From an uncultured Bacilli bacterium (GTDB lineage: Bacteria; Bacillota_I; Bacilli_A; RF39; UBA660), in the NCBI GenBank assembly GCA_934096705.1, contig CAKOMR010000006.1, positions 3,704 to 67,703 of the forward strand: 64,000 nucleotides of DNA. Direction: 5' to 3'. The translations under genes were made by a program, and so were the position numbers. Shown in pieces: positions 34,890 to 44,450 of the stretch (positions within the stretch are counted from its first letter, which is position 1; the number at the start of each line of letters is the position of its first letter). The notes under the pieces are model-generated. The model worked only from the letters and a program-made list of their open reading frames with translations. It ran no database searches and was not told the DNA's origin.

Positions 34890-35735
34890 ATTTGATTCAA
34901 TATATTCTACTACATTTTCATATGTATTATTAAAGTTATCAAAATCCACATCAAACCATTTTACATCAAGTTGATTATTAAACCACGTATATTGCCTTTT
35001 TACATAATGTCTAGTGTTTTTTTTAATAAGTTCTATAGCATCATTGTAAGAAGAATCACCTTCTAAATAACTTATTAATTCTTTATAACCTATAGCTCTT
35101 TTTAAAATATTTGAATCTGGATATTTTTCTTTTAATGTTTTAACTTCATTAATTAAACCATTATTAATCATTATATCTACCCTTTTATTACATATGTCAT
35201 ATATTTTGTTTCTTTCTGCAGTAAGACCCACAAAAATCACATCATATAACCGAATATTCTTATTTTTTTCTTCCTTTGTTCGATTTAAAAAATTTACAAG
35301 TCTTACTCTATTATTTTTGTGTAAATTACAATTTGAGTTTTTTTTAATAGCAAGAGTATATAGCTCATCATTACTTAAATTATCAAAACTATTTTTTTTC
35401 ATCTCATCAAATACATAATCAAAAAATAATGCTTTAATATATAACCCAGTTCCACCAACAACAACAATATTTTTACTTTTATTATCATTTAATACTTTTC
35501 TTGCATCATTTTGATATTCCATAACACTATAATCTTCATTAGGCTTTTTGATATCAAATAAGTAATGTTTTCGATTTCCCATTTCATCTTTAGTTATTTT
35601 TGCACTACCAATATTAAGTTCTTGATAAATTTGAGTTGCATCTGCATTTAAAATAATTGCTCTATATTTTTCTGCAATTAGTTCGCTTAATTTAGTCTTC
35701 CCTATCCCTGTAGGACCACATACACATATAATCAT
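34875..35735 (-). CDS. miaA: tRNA dimethylallyltransferase
   Basis: 286 aa. P-loop GPTGIGKTKLSE, then LNADATQIYQELNIGSAKIT and VVGGTGLYIKAL. Adds an isoprenyl group to A37 of tRNAs reading UNN codons. ATG at 35735 follows GAGG; the TTG four codons upstream overlaps that site. Divergent from tmcAL, so two tRNA-modification genes share one intergenic region. Confidence 0.95.
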   Translation of the reverse strand: MIICVCGPTGIGKTKLSELIAEKYRAIILNADATQIYQELNIGSAKITKDEMGNRKHYLFDIKKPNEDYSVMEYQNDARKVLNDNKSKNIVVVGGTGLYIKALFFDYVFDEMKKNSFDNLSNDELYTLAIKKNSNCNLHKNNRVRLVNFLNRTKEEKNKNIRLYDVIFVGLTAERNKIYDICNKRVDIMINNGLINEVKTLKEKYPDSNILKRAIGYKELISYLEGDSSYNDAIELIKKNTRHYVKRQYTWFNNQLDVKWFDVDFDNFNNTYENVVEYIESNKKAN

Positions 35736-35765
35736 ATTATCCCTCAATTGGTATTATAATATAAA

Positions 35766-35794
35766 TTGACAAATAAAGAAATATTTTATATATT
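35766..35794 (+). promoter_or_regulatory. Promoter of tmcAL, leaderless configuration
   Basis: TTGACA (35766-35771), 17 bp, TATATT (35789-35794), then 6 nt and the ATG. The expected transcription start falls on the A of ATG. Confidence 0.8.
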
Positions 35795-35800
35795 AGTTGC

Positions 35801-36904
35801 ATGGAAATAATAGGTTTAATAGCGGAATATAACCCGTTTCATAATGGTCATTTATACCACATAAAAAAAATTAAAGAAATGTATCCGGATAGTTTATTAA
35901 TTTTAGTTTTAAATGGCTACTTTCTTCAACGCGGAGAACCATCAATAATATCCAAATATGATAAAACTCATATTTCTTTATTAAGTGGCGTTGATATAGT
36001 TTTGGAATTGCCTGTTTTATATGGAACTCAAAGTGCTGATACATTTTCTGACGCATCAATAAAACTATTAAATTATTTTAAGGTAAAAAAGATTATTTTT
36101 GGTAGTGAATGTAATGATATAGAAAAGATAAAATTAATAGCTAAAAAATCAATTGAAAATCATAATAATGAAAATATAAAAGTTCATTTAAAAAGTGGTC
36201 TTAATTACCCTACTGCTCTTAGTAAAGTAATTAATGAAGATTTTTCTTATAACTCAAATGACCTTTTAGGAATATGCTATATAAAATCGATTTTAACAAA
36301 TAATTTTTTAATTGAAGCTCAAACTATAAAAAGAACAAATGATTATTTAGATAAAGAAAGTAATGATGATATAATTAGTGCATTAAATATTCGTGAAAAA
36401 ATAAAAAGTAATAAAGATATAAAAAGATATTTACCAAATTATTCATTGGACAAAATAAATAAAATTGATAGTTCCTTACTTTTTGATTTAATTAAAATTC
36501 AAATTCTAAATAATGATATAAGCGATGTGCTTGATGTTGACAAGTCAATGAACTATCTTTTGAAAAAAAGTATTAGAAATACAAATAATATTGATGAATT
36601 AATTAAAGCTATTAAATCAAAAAAATATACATATAACAAAATAAATCGTATGCTTATTCATATTTTATTAAATATTAAAAAATGTGATGCAAATTTAGTG
36701 ATGGAATATATAAATATTTTAGGTTTTTCTCAAAAAGGTAAAAATTATATAAATAAAATTAAAAAAAGCATTTCAATTCCAATAAAAAAAGACAAAAATT
36801 CTATTACATATAATTTTGAATTAAAATCTTCGATAATTTATGACATGATTACTGGATGTAATGAACAAAAAAAAGAGTTAGCTAATAAACCGATTATTAT
36901 CTAA
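35801..36904 (+). CDS. tmcAL: tRNA(Met) cytidine acetate ligase
   Basis: 367 aa, a little short for the family (about 400). The nucleotidyltransferase-like N-terminus has GLIAEYNPFHNGHLYHIKK and NGYFLQRGEPSI, then DIVLELPVLYGTQSAD. In B. subtilis it makes N4-acetylcytidine in the anticodon of elongator tRNA-Met from acetate and ATP. No ribosome site; leaderless start. Confidence 0.92.
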   Translation: MEIIGLIAEYNPFHNGHLYHIKKIKEMYPDSLLILVLNGYFLQRGEPSIISKYDKTHISLLSGVDIVLELPVLYGTQSADTFSDASIKLLNYFKVKKIIFGSECNDIEKIKLIAKKSIENHNNENIKVHLKSGLNYPTALSKVINEDFSYNSNDLLGICYIKSILTNNFLIEAQTIKRTNDYLDKESNDDIISALNIREKIKSNKDIKRYLPNYSLDKINKIDSSLLFDLIKIQILNNDISDVLDVDKSMNYLLKKSIRNTNNIDELIKAIKSKKYTYNKINRMLIHILLNIKKCDANLVMEYINILGFSQKGKNYINKIKKSISIPIKKDKNSITYNFELKSSIIYDMITGCNEQKKELANKPIII

Positions 36905-38696
36905 CTTTTTTATTTAAATAATACACTACTACAAATGGCATTGAAAAAATATATGGCATAGCGTACCTATAATAATTATTCGCTGGTCCCAAAATACAAA
37001 ATGCAAGTGAAACTATCATAGGAAGTAGCACTATAAGTTCATCATTCTTTCTTGATTTTAAAATATATACAATCAAACAAAGTAAAATCCAAGTATTAAA
37101 TCCAGGTGTAACAATTAAACCTAATATTGGTATAACTTTAAATGCATAAGCGTAATTTTTTAAAATAACTCGTAAAATATTTAAATTATTATAATGATAA
37201 TCTACAAGACCATTTTCAGTTATAGTATCATTATATCTAGAATATATATACCAATGTGTATCTCCAGGATCAAAAAATCCATAAATATTATTTAGTGTTG
37301 CATCAATATAAAGAAACGGTCTTTTTATAAGTCCATGCATCCATGTATCGTAATAATTTAACAAATCTTTTTTTGTGGCATATTTATTATAAGTATTTTT
37401 AACAGGGTCAGAAAGCTGTGGATCATACTTTTCTTTGATAATTTCGTAGTCTAATACATTTCCTATATTTTCCTTATCTTTTATAGTAAGCTCGTTTTCA
37501 TAATATTTTACATATCTAGCACTTTGTTGAAATGGAATACTTAAAACTTCCCTTACACTTGTACCAGTAACTCCAAGTTTTGGAAGTAAAATTTTAGTAT
37601 AAGAGTAATATAATCCCGTTATAAAAAGCGTAATGATTAAAATACTTAATCTATTTTTTTTACTAAATTTATATAAAAATGGAAGAAGCATAATAATTAA
37701 AAATATTCCATTATTTCTAAATAAACATAAAAATATTGATACTATAAAGTATTCTAATAAAAATGATTTAGTTACCTTAGAGGTTTTAAAACTTTCTATA
37801 TACTTCATCAAAAGAATTATTAACCATATAATAAATGTCGTATAATAAACGTCTTTATTCATATTAATTGCATAAAAAGGAAAACATGGTACGAATGAAT
37901 AAATAAGTAAAAGTGGTATTAAGTATTTATTTTGAATACTTTTCTTTTTTAATAAACATACCGTATATGCAAGTGTTATTGCTAAAAACATTCCTTGCGT
38001 AAATGTATAAATAAATAAACCAAAATTATCATTTAAAATAAATCTTCCAAGTCTAATGCAACCACCTAAAAGAAGTGTATGAAAAACTGGATGGTGATTT
38101 GTAATATTTACTTTAGGATTAATTTGAATAGAATAATCATTATATTTTGTTCTAACATTAAATGCTTGCTTTATCTGATAACTAGGATCTGGAGATAGAA
38201 CCGCAGGATAAAATGCAATATAATATATCATCCACGCTGCACATATTATAATTAAACTAACTAAAAATGGATGCTTATTAAATATTTTTATAAATCTATT
38301 TTTCTTTAAATCGGGACGTTTTTCAAAATTTTTAATACATTTCTTGCTATAATATATTAAAAGTAAGTATATAAAATATAGTCCTATAAATCTAAATATT
38401 GTAAAAATAAACATATATTTTTTAAATAATATACCTAAACTAGAAACACTACGATAACTTTGCCCTATTAAAGTAAAAATAGAAAATAAAAAAGACAAAA
38501 TTTTATCCTCTTTAGAAGTTTTATTTAAATCAACTTTCTTATAAAAAAGATAAAAAACGCCTACAAACACAACAATGAATATAAAACTCCATACGTTAAT
38601 AATATCACTTTCATTTAAATATATTTTTTTAAAATTTAAAAATAAGGAAAGTGTTGAAATAATACTTAAAAATAAATTTATAAACTTCTTTTTCAT
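36897..38696 (-). CDS. Polytopic membrane protein, DUF6020-like
   Basis: 599 aa with about 13 membrane helices. The outside loop with NITNHHPVFHTLLLGG is like the DUF6020 family, integral membrane proteins related in layout to glycosyltransferases. Substrate unknown. The 3' end overlaps tmcAL by 8 bp (convergent). No ribosome site: TATACT ends exactly 6 nt before ATG, another leaderless candidate. Confidence 0.75.
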   Translation of the reverse strand: MKKKFINLFLSIISTLSLFLNFKKIYLNESDIINVWSFIFIVVFVGVFYLFYKKVDLNKTSKEDKILSFLFSIFTLIGQSYRSVSSLGILFKKYMFIFTIFRFIGLYFIYLLLIYYSKKCIKNFEKRPDLKKNRFIKIFNKHPFLVSLIIICAAWMIYYIAFYPAVLSPDPSYQIKQAFNVRTKYNDYSIQINPKVNITNHHPVFHTLLLGGCIRLGRFILNDNFGLFIYTFTQGMFLAITLAYTVCLLKKKSIQNKYLIPLLLIYSFVPCFPFYAINMNKDVYYTTFIIWLIILLMKYIESFKTSKVTKSFLLEYFIVSIFLCLFRNNGIFLIIMLLPFLYKFSKKNRLSILIITLFITGLYYSYTKILLPKLGVTGTSVREVLSIPFQQSARYVKYYENELTIKDKENIGNVLDYEIIKEKYDPQLSDPVKNTYNKYATKKDLLNYYDTWMHGLIKRPFLYIDATLNNIYGFFDPGDTHWYIYSRYNDTITENGLVDYHYNNLNILRVILKNYAYAFKVIPILGLIVTPGFNTWILLCLIVYILKSRKNDELIVLLPMIVSLAFCILGPANNYYRYAMPYIFSMPFVVVYYLNKKVR

Positions 38697-38734
38697 ACAA
38701 GTAGTATACCATTTAAAAAATAATAAATAAACTA

Positions 38735-39238
38735 TTATTCATCTTTATCATCTAAAAGCTTTATTATTTTATTTTGATTATTTATAATTTTTTGTAGTTC
38801 TGTGTGCAACTGTTCTAAAATAAGTTCACTTTTTAAATCAGTTTTATAATCATTTAAACTTCTAAGTCTATCTTTTTTAGATTCTCTATTCTGACTCATC
38901 ATAATTATTGGTGCCTGTAAAGCAGCAACACAAGAAAGTAAAAGATTAAGTAGTATAAAAGGATATGGATCAGCTTCTTTTAAAATAAAAATATTTAGCA
39001 AAATCCACATAATTAAAAAAATGATTAAACCAATAATAAATGGCCAACTCCCAGCTACTTCAGTAATTTTATCGGCTAGTTTATCACCAAAAGTTCTATT
39101 TAAATCACTTTGTTTATCTACATCTACTGCTATTGGCTCATTAATAAGCATATTAAGAAGTTCTTCTTCATCATTACTATCTAAATTTTTCTTTAATAAC
39201 ATTTTAACTATTTCCTGTTTTGTTTTTTTTATTTCCAT
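38735..39238 (-). CDS. DUF1003-family membrane protein
   Basis: 167 aa. GDKLADKITEVAGSWPFII, two membrane helices, NLLLSCVAALQAPIIMMSQN and a final coiled coil match DUF1003. Role unknown. Ribosome site GGTGA. Confidence 0.88.
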   Translation of the reverse strand: MEIKKTKQEIVKMLLKKNLDSNDEEELLNMLINEPIAVDVDKQSDLNRTFGDKLADKITEVAGSWPFIIGLIIFLIMWILLNIFILKEADPYPFILLNLLLSCVAALQAPIIMMSQNRESKKDRLRSLNDYKTDLKSELILEQLHTELQKIINNQNKIIKLLDDKDE

Positions 39239-39287
39239 ACTATCACCAAATTAATATTAACACTATATAATTTTTATGTAAACAAAA

Positions 39288-39307
39288 AAAGCAAGTTATC
39301 TTGCTTT
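39288..39307 (-). terminator. Terminator of the TasA-like gene
   Basis: Stem AAAGCAAG/CTTGCTTT with a 4-nt loop and a T run on the minus strand, overlapping the stop codon. Confidence 0.8.
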
Positions 39308-39983
39308 ATGATGCAGTACATGAATTATTTGTTACATAAAATTTTCCTGAGAAATTCTTACCTGCCAATTGTGCTTGTGATACATCCAAATTATAATAAT
39401 TTGAAGTAAAATTCCAAGTTTGAGTAGTAGATGTTCCAGTACTTTTGATTGTTGCTCCAGTAACTATTGTTCGTTTGGCACCTGTAGATGAAGTTTTTGC
39501 AGTCCAATTAGATGTATCATATGCAAAACTTTTTTCTGTAGAATAATTATTTGTTCCACCTGCACCTGTAGGAGTTGTAACTACTAAAGTAATTTCTTTT
39601 TTACTTGCATCAGTTACAGTTGTTGGAGTTAATCCATATGTATTTGAACTTGCGTCATATTCAAATACTATGTTATATGTACATGTTGTTGTAGTTCCAC
39701 TTGTTCCAGTTAAATTAACTGTTAAACTACCCGTAGCTGAACCAGCTTTTGTTCCTTTGTTAAGCTCACTCATATTTTTTGCAGGAACTTTTAAATTTAA
39801 TGCTGCTGCTGTTGTAACCAAAGTAGCATTTCCTGGTGAAGCCGCATTAATATTTACGGCAACGTTTCCTGTAAGAGTTGTTGTAAATGAACCGAAATAT
39901 GCGAATGTTGCGGCTGATACAATAACTAATAAAAACACTGTGGTAGCAAGTAACATAATTTTTGTTTGAGTATTTTTTTCCAT
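39306..39983 (-). CDS. Secreted Thr/Ser-rich surface protein with TasA/camelysin-like signal
   Basis: 225 aa. The signal segment KIMLLATTVFLLVIVSAATF followed by AYFGSFTTTLTG is like SipW-dependent exported proteins. The mature part is rich in Thr, Ser, Asn and Gly, with a beta-strand pattern and two Cys. The base composition is richer in GC than neighbours because of Thr/Ala/Gly codons. Probably a surface or matrix-fibre protein (inference). No sipW gene is in the window. Confidence 0.65.
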   Translation of the reverse strand: MEKNTQTKIMLLATTVFLLVIVSAATFAYFGSFTTTLTGNVAVNINAASPGNATLVTTAAALNLKVPAKNMSELNKGTKAGSATGSLTVNLTGTSGTTTTCTYNIVFEYDASSNTYGLTPTTVTDASKKEITLVVTTPTGAGGTNNYSTEKSFAYDTSNWTAKTSSTGAKRTIVTGATIKSTGTSTTQTWNFTSNYYNLDVSQAQLAGKNFSGKFYVTNNSCTAS

Positions 39984-40020
39984 TTCTATCGTTTCTCCTA
40001 TCCTCTATCTAACATTACTA

Positions 40021-40049
40021 GTTTAACACAAGAAAAACTAATTTGTAAA
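40021..40049 (-). promoter_or_regulatory. Promoter of the TasA-like gene
   Basis: TTTACA (40044-40049), 17 bp, TTAAAC (40021-40026); moderate match. The ribosome site TAGGAG follows. Confidence 0.5.
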
Positions 40050-40091
40050 GCAATTAATACTTATTTATTAGTAAGTTTACATTATTTATTT

Positions 40092-40168
40092 TGGTGTCCT
40101 CGATGGGATTTAAACCCATAACTTCTTGCGTCGGAGGCAAGTACTCTATTCGATTGAGTTACGAGGAC
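40092..40168 (-). tRNA. tRNA-Arg(CCG)
   Basis: 77-nt cloverleaf. Acceptor GTCCTCG/CGAGGAC, anticodon stem CTTGC/GCAAG with loop CTCCGAC giving anticodon CCG, T arm ATGGG/CCCAT, encoded CCA. Reads CGG. It starts only 7 bp after the terminator hairpin of rseP. Confidence 0.95.
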
Positions 40169-40175
40169 AAAAAAT

Positions 40176-40198
40176 AATTAAGTTAAAATAACTTAATT
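40176..40198 (-). terminator. Hairpin between rseP and tRNA-Arg
   Basis: Perfect 10-bp stem AATTAAGTTA/TAACTTAATT with 3-nt loop, then ATTTTTT on the minus strand, including the rseP stop codon. The tRNA begins directly after the T run. Confidence 0.75.
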
Positions 40199-41256
40199 AT
40201 ATCGTTTATTGTAACAATTATCATAAGTAAAAATATTAATATGAAACCAATTAAATGACAAGTACTTTCAAATTTGGCATTAACAGGTTTTCCTTTAATT
40301 TTTTCAACAATTAAGAAAAATACATGTCCACCATCAAATGCTGGGAATGGTAATATATTTATAAAACCTACATTAATTGATAAGAATGCCAAAATATATA
40401 AGAAATAATTAATGCCATAATTGATTGTTTGGCCTACAACCTCATAAATTCCAACAGGTCCTGATAGTGCTGAAAGTCCTATTTTGCCAACGATTAATCC
40501 CCATATTGTATAAATCATCGAACTTATAATACTTGCAAATTTTTGAATACTATAAATAAATGCCTTGAATACATTTGAAGTATCTGCCTCTTTAATTTTT
40601 ATGCCAAATAATTTACTTTCTGTGCCAGTTTCCTCATCTTTAATAATTTCTGGTTTTACTTTAATTGTTTCCTTGCTTCCATCAGAGTGTTTTAATTCAA
40701 ATGTATAATAATCTTTATTATTTTTATAATATAAAATTATTTGAGCTTTATCCCAAGATGAAACGTGATAGCCATTGATACTTGTAATTACATCGCCTTC
40801 TTTAATTCCTGCAGCTGCTGCCGGTTTATCGGCTATAGCTTCACTAACTTTAGGTGTTATAGCTCCACCACCCCAAATCAAAGTATATACAAAAAGAATT
40901 AATATTGCTAATATAAAGTTATTAACAACTCCAGCTACTAAAATGATAAGTCTTTGATACCATTTTTTATTACACATTAATTTAGATTTAGGTATTTTTT
41001 CATCATTATCATATACCTCGCCAGCCATTGATACAAATCCACCAATTGGTATAAGACGAATATTATAATTTATTTTGTCCTTTTTTCCTTTATGAGTATG
41101 AATAACTGGACCCATTCCTATAGAAAATTCATAAATATAAACGCCGAATTTCTTAGCCCATATAAAATGACCAAACTCATGAACTAAAATTATTATTCCT
41201 AAAATAAATAAAAGTAATAAAATTTTTACTATAAATAATCCAATGCTTGCAAACAT
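40183..41256 (-). CDS. rseP: Site-2 intramembrane metalloprotease RseP
   Basis: 357 aa. Zinc motif HEFGH at residues 26-30, a PDZ domain (AGIKEGDVITSINGYHV) and the second metal site NILPFPAFDGGH. Cuts membrane-bound anti-sigma factors or signal-peptide remnants. Last of the sepF-divIVA-cdsA-rseP operon, with AAAGGAGG. Confidence 0.95.
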   Translation of the reverse strand: MFASIGLFIVKILLLLFILGIIILVHEFGHFIWAKKFGVYIYEFSIGMGPVIHTHKGKKDKINYNIRLIPIGGFVSMAGEVYDNDEKIPKSKLMCNKKWYQRLIILVAGVVNNFILAILILFVYTLIWGGGAITPKVSEAIADKPAAAAGIKEGDVITSINGYHVSSWDKAQIILYYKNNKDYYTFELKHSDGSKETIKVKPEIIKDEETGTESKLFGIKIKEADTSNVFKAFIYSIQKFASIISSMIYTIWGLIVGKIGLSALSGPVGIYEVVGQTINYGINYFLYILAFLSINVGFINILPFPAFDGGHVFFLIVEKIKGKPVNAKFESTCHLIGFILIFLLMIIVTINDIIKLF

Positions 41257-41269
41257 TTTTCTTCCTCCT

Positions 41270-42064
41270 TTATAATAATATTAATGATAGTGCTACATAT
41301 GTAATAAATATAACAAGCGTACTATCAAGTCTATCTAGTGCACCGCCATGACCAGGCATTATATTTGAAAAATCCTTTATATCATTTTCTCTTTTTAATT
41401 TGCTAAATATTAAATCGCCAATTTGATCCATTATGGTTAAAATAAATGTTATTATCACAATAATAAAGTTAAATTCCTTGAAAAATATATAATATATAAT
41501 AAGTGGAATAATTGTTCCAAAAACTGTACCCCCAATCATCCCTTCCCAAGTTTTTTTAGGACTAATATTTGGACACATTTTATTTTTACCAAATCTTTTA
41601 CCCACAAAAAGAGCAAATGAATCAGTAATTACCGGAATAGATACCAAATACAAAAATAATTTAATATCAATATTTCTCACTAAAATAATACTATTAAAAC
41701 CAAGTCCAACAAATAAAAGTAAACCAACTAAATGAAATGCATCTTTTATTGTATATTTATCATCATCATAAAATAGTGTTGGTATAATTAATGTAAAGCA
41801 TAATACCGCTAAATAAATATATGATACACCACTATAATAAAGGGAATAACTAGTATTTGCAAATACTATCATAAGTAGTCCAAATAATCCTAAAAATTTC
41901 GGTACGTTTGGAATTTTTTTATGTGTTTTTTTTAAATCCATAATTTCCTTATACGACCATAAACAAATAAGCCCTACTCCAAACATAAATAATTCTTTTC
42001 CAAAATAAACAAACGGCACAGCTATAGCAATTGCTATAATGGCACTAATAATTCTCGTTTTCAT
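41270..42064 (-). CDS. cdsA: Phosphatidate cytidylyltransferase
   Basis: 264-aa membrane protein with the family signature SKLKRENDIKDFSNIMPGHG followed by GALDRLDS. Makes CDP-diacylglycerol from phosphatidic acid and CTP, the precursor of all phospholipids. It follows divIVA without a gap. Confidence 0.95.
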   Translation of the reverse strand: MKTRIISAIIAIAIAVPFVYFGKELFMFGVGLICLWSYKEIMDLKKTHKKIPNVPKFLGLFGLLMIVFANTSYSLYYSGVSYIYLAVLCFTLIIPTLFYDDDKYTIKDAFHLVGLLLFVGLGFNSIILVRNIDIKLFLYLVSIPVITDSFALFVGKRFGKNKMCPNISPKKTWEGMIGGTVFGTIIPLIIYYIFFKEFNFIIVIITFILTIMDQIGDLIFSKLKRENDIKDFSNIMPGHGGALDRLDSTLVIFITYVALSLILL

Positions 42065-42490
42065 TTAAAGCCTTTCATCAAATTTATCAATCTCGTCAAC
42101 TTGTGACTCGACTAAAGCAATAAACCTCTTTTTATAACTTATAACTTTTCGTTGTAACTCCTCTGCCTCATGTTCTATATTTTGAGCTTTAACTAAAGAA
42201 TTATTAACTATTTTTGATGCATTATTTTTGGCATCTTCGATAATTAATTTACTTTGTGCAAAAGCCGCTTTTTGAGCGTTTGCACTAGTTTCTTGTGCAA
42301 GCAAAAGAGTGTCGTTTAAAGTCTTTTCTAAATTTTGATATTTTTCAATTTCTTTTCTAAGACTTTCTGCTTCTAAAGTTGCTGTACGAAGTTTTTGATA
42401 AATATTTTCATATTCTTCAGCGACTTTATTAACAAACTTAACAACATCATCTTTATTATAACCATAGATATTTGTTCTAAATTTAACCAT
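42065..42490 (-). CDS. divIVA: DivIVA-domain protein
   Basis: 141 aa. The N-terminal FRTNIYGYNKDDVVKFVNKV is the membrane-curvature-binding DivIVA motif (F.....GY...EVD.FL), followed by long coiled coil. It marks division sites and poles. Next to sepF, as in most Firmicutes. Confidence 0.9.
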   Translation of the reverse strand: MVKFRTNIYGYNKDDVVKFVNKVAEEYENIYQKLRTATLEAESLRKEIEKYQNLEKTLNDTLLLAQETSANAQKAAFAQSKLIIEDAKNNASKIVNNSLVKAQNIEHEAEELQRKVISYKKRFIALVESQVDEIDKFDERL

Positions 42491-42503
42491 GGTTTAGACC
42501 CCT

Positions 42504-42914
42504 TTACCAATCTATTTCTTCAGTTTCTTCTTTTTCTTTTTTATCAGCTTCGTCAGTTATTTTTCCTTGAACATTAACATTTTTTGGTGTACATAAATAT
42601 ATTCCAACACCAATTTTCTGCATAGAACCACCAATCGCATAGATGCAACCACTTAAAAAATCAATAATTCTTTTGGCTTGTTCTGCTGTTACTCTTTTTA
42701 AATTTACTACTACAGAATTGCGATTTTTAAGATGATCTGCAATCTGTTGAGACTCAGAGTATGCTCTTGGTTCTAATAAAATCATTTTATTTCCAACTTT
42801 ATCTGCTTCTTTCATTGCATCATCTTTACTTATTGTATAAAATTCATCTTCACTAACATTTTGCATTACGTCATCATCATTATCAACAAATAATTTTTTT
42901 AATTTAAAGCCCAT
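42504..42914 (-). CDS. sepF: Cell division protein SepF
   Basis: 136 aa. N-terminal amphipathic GFKLKKLF (membrane targeting) and the core domain with LLEPRAYSESQQIADHLKNR and VVVNLKRV...QAKRIIDFLSG. Anchors FtsZ to the membrane. The start at 42914 follows AGGAGG. First gene of the operon. Confidence 0.95.
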   Translation of the reverse strand: MGFKLKKLFVDNDDDVMQNVSEDEFYTISKDDAMKEADKVGNKMILLEPRAYSESQQIADHLKNRNSVVVNLKRVTAEQAKRIIDFLSGCIYAIGGSMQKIGVGIYLCTPKNVNVQGKITDEADKKEKEETEEIDW

Positions 42915-42941
42915 ATATATTTGCCTCCTAGTATCCATTTA

Positions 42942-42991
42942 ATTATACTAAAAAAAAATCTATTATGCAATAGACTGCCAAAATAGATTTT
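42942..42991 (-). promoter_or_regulatory. proS terminator overlapping the sepF promoter
   Basis: Promoter TTGCAT (42965-42970), 17 bp, TATAAT (42942-42947). The spacer contains the 3' arm and T run of the proS terminator (AAAATCTATT/AATAGATTTT, 42955-42964 with 42982-42991), so the end of one operon and the start of the next share the same bases. Confidence 0.8.
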
Positions 42992-42999
42992 TTTAATTT

Positions 43000-44436
43000 C
43001 TAATATGATTTACCCCAAATTACATTATGTTTAGCATCTTTTCCACAACAAATACATTTTCCTGTAATTAGTTTTTCATCGAATGGAATACATCTACTTC
43101 CTGCTCCACCTGTAAGTTCTTTGATTTTATCTTCACATTCTTCGTTTCCACACCAATCAGCTTTAATAAACCCTTCTTTAGTATTTGCTATATTTATCAT
43201 TTCATCCATATTTTTTGCTTCATAAATATGAGTTGAAACAAATTCAGTGGCTTTTGCAAGCATACCGTTTTGAATAGTTTCAAGTTTTTCTTCAACACTA
43301 CTTACAATATTTTCAAGTTTAATAGTTTCTTTTTCATGAGTAAATCTTATTGCTAAAGTAACTTCTCCATTTTCTAAATCTCTTGGTCCAACTTCAATAC
43401 GAAGAGGAATTCCTTGAACTTCACTTTCATTAAATTTAAATCCTGGAGTTTTATCACTATCATCAATTTTTACCCTAACACCAGCATTTTTTAAATCTTC
43501 GTATATTTCATTTGCACTTTCCATTACGCCTTCTTTATGTGATGCAATTGGAACAATTACTACTTGCACTGGAGCAATTTTTGGTGGAAGAACTAATCCA
43601 TTATCATCACCATGAACCATGATAAGAGCACCAATTAATCTTGTAGATGTTCCCCAAGATGTTTCATAAACTGTTTCTAATTTATTTTCTTTATTTAAAA
43701 ATTTAATATTAAAAGCATCTGCAAAACTTTGACCAAAATAGTGAGTTGTACCAGATTGAAGCGCTTTTCCATCATGCATCATTGCTTCCATTGTGTAAGT
43801 ATTTTCTGCACCTGCAAATTTCTCTGAAGGAGTTTTTTCACCGGTAACCATAGGAATTGCTAAATAATCACTACTGAATTTAGTATATATATCAAGCATT
43901 TGCAAAGTTCTATCCATTGCTTCTTTACTAGTTGAATGAATTGTATGACCTTCTTGCCATAAAAATTCACGACTTCTTAAATATGGTCTAGTAGTTTTTT
44001 CCCAACGCAAAACTGAGCACCATTGATTATAAATTTTTGGTAAATCTCTATAAGATTTAACTTCTTTTTGCCAATAATTACAAAATAATGTTTCACTTGT
44101 AGGCCTTATACACATCTTTTCTTCTAAAGGTTCATTACCACCCATTGTAACCCAAGCAACCTCAGGAGCAAAACCTTCTATATGATCTTTTTCTTTTTGA
44201 AGTAAACTTTCTGGAATTAGCATTGGAAGGTATACATTTTGAACACCCGTTTCTTTAAACATTTTATCCATATTATTTTGAATATTTTCCCAAATTGCTT
44301 GACCATTAGGTAAATAAATCATGCATCCTTTAACATCAGTATAATCGCAAAGTTTTGCAACTTTTACGACATCTGTATACCACTGTGCAAAATTTTCATC
44401 TCTTGGAGTAATTTTTTCTGTCATTTTATTATTCAT
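43000..44436 (-). CDS. proS: Prolyl-tRNA synthetase, archaeal/eukaryote-like type
   Basis: 478 aa, short form without the bacterial editing insertion. Motif 2 region RWEKTTRPYLRSREFLWQEG; C-terminal zinc-like domain with CGNEECEDKI, GSRCIPF and CICC; ends in Tyr as in this type. Lies 14 bp after glyS, so it shares the glyS T-box operon; no separate T-box is present. Confidence 0.95.
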   Translation of the reverse strand: MNNKMTEKITPRDENFAQWYTDVVKVAKLCDYTDVKGCMIYLPNGQAIWENIQNNMDKMFKETGVQNVYLPMLIPESLLQKEKDHIEGFAPEVAWVTMGGNEPLEEKMCIRPTSETLFCNYWQKEVKSYRDLPKIYNQWCSVLRWEKTTRPYLRSREFLWQEGHTIHSTSKEAMDRTLQMLDIYTKFSSDYLAIPMVTGEKTPSEKFAGAENTYTMEAMMHDGKALQSGTTHYFGQSFADAFNIKFLNKENKLETVYETSWGTSTRLIGALIMVHGDDNGLVLPPKIAPVQVVIVPIASHKEGVMESANEIYEDLKNAGVRVKIDDSDKTPGFKFNESEVQGIPLRIEVGPRDLENGEVTLAIRFTHEKETIKLENIVSSVEEKLETIQNGMLAKATEFVSTHIYEAKNMDEMINIANTKEGFIKADWCGNEECEDKIKELTGGAGSRCIPFDEKLITGKCICCGKDAKHNVIWGKSY

Positions 44437-44450
44437 AAAAATTTTCCTTT

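Noticed and set aside
43000..44436. A separate T-box for proS
   Set aside because: Only 14 bp separate proS from glyS and no T-box motif is there; proS depends on the glyS leader.
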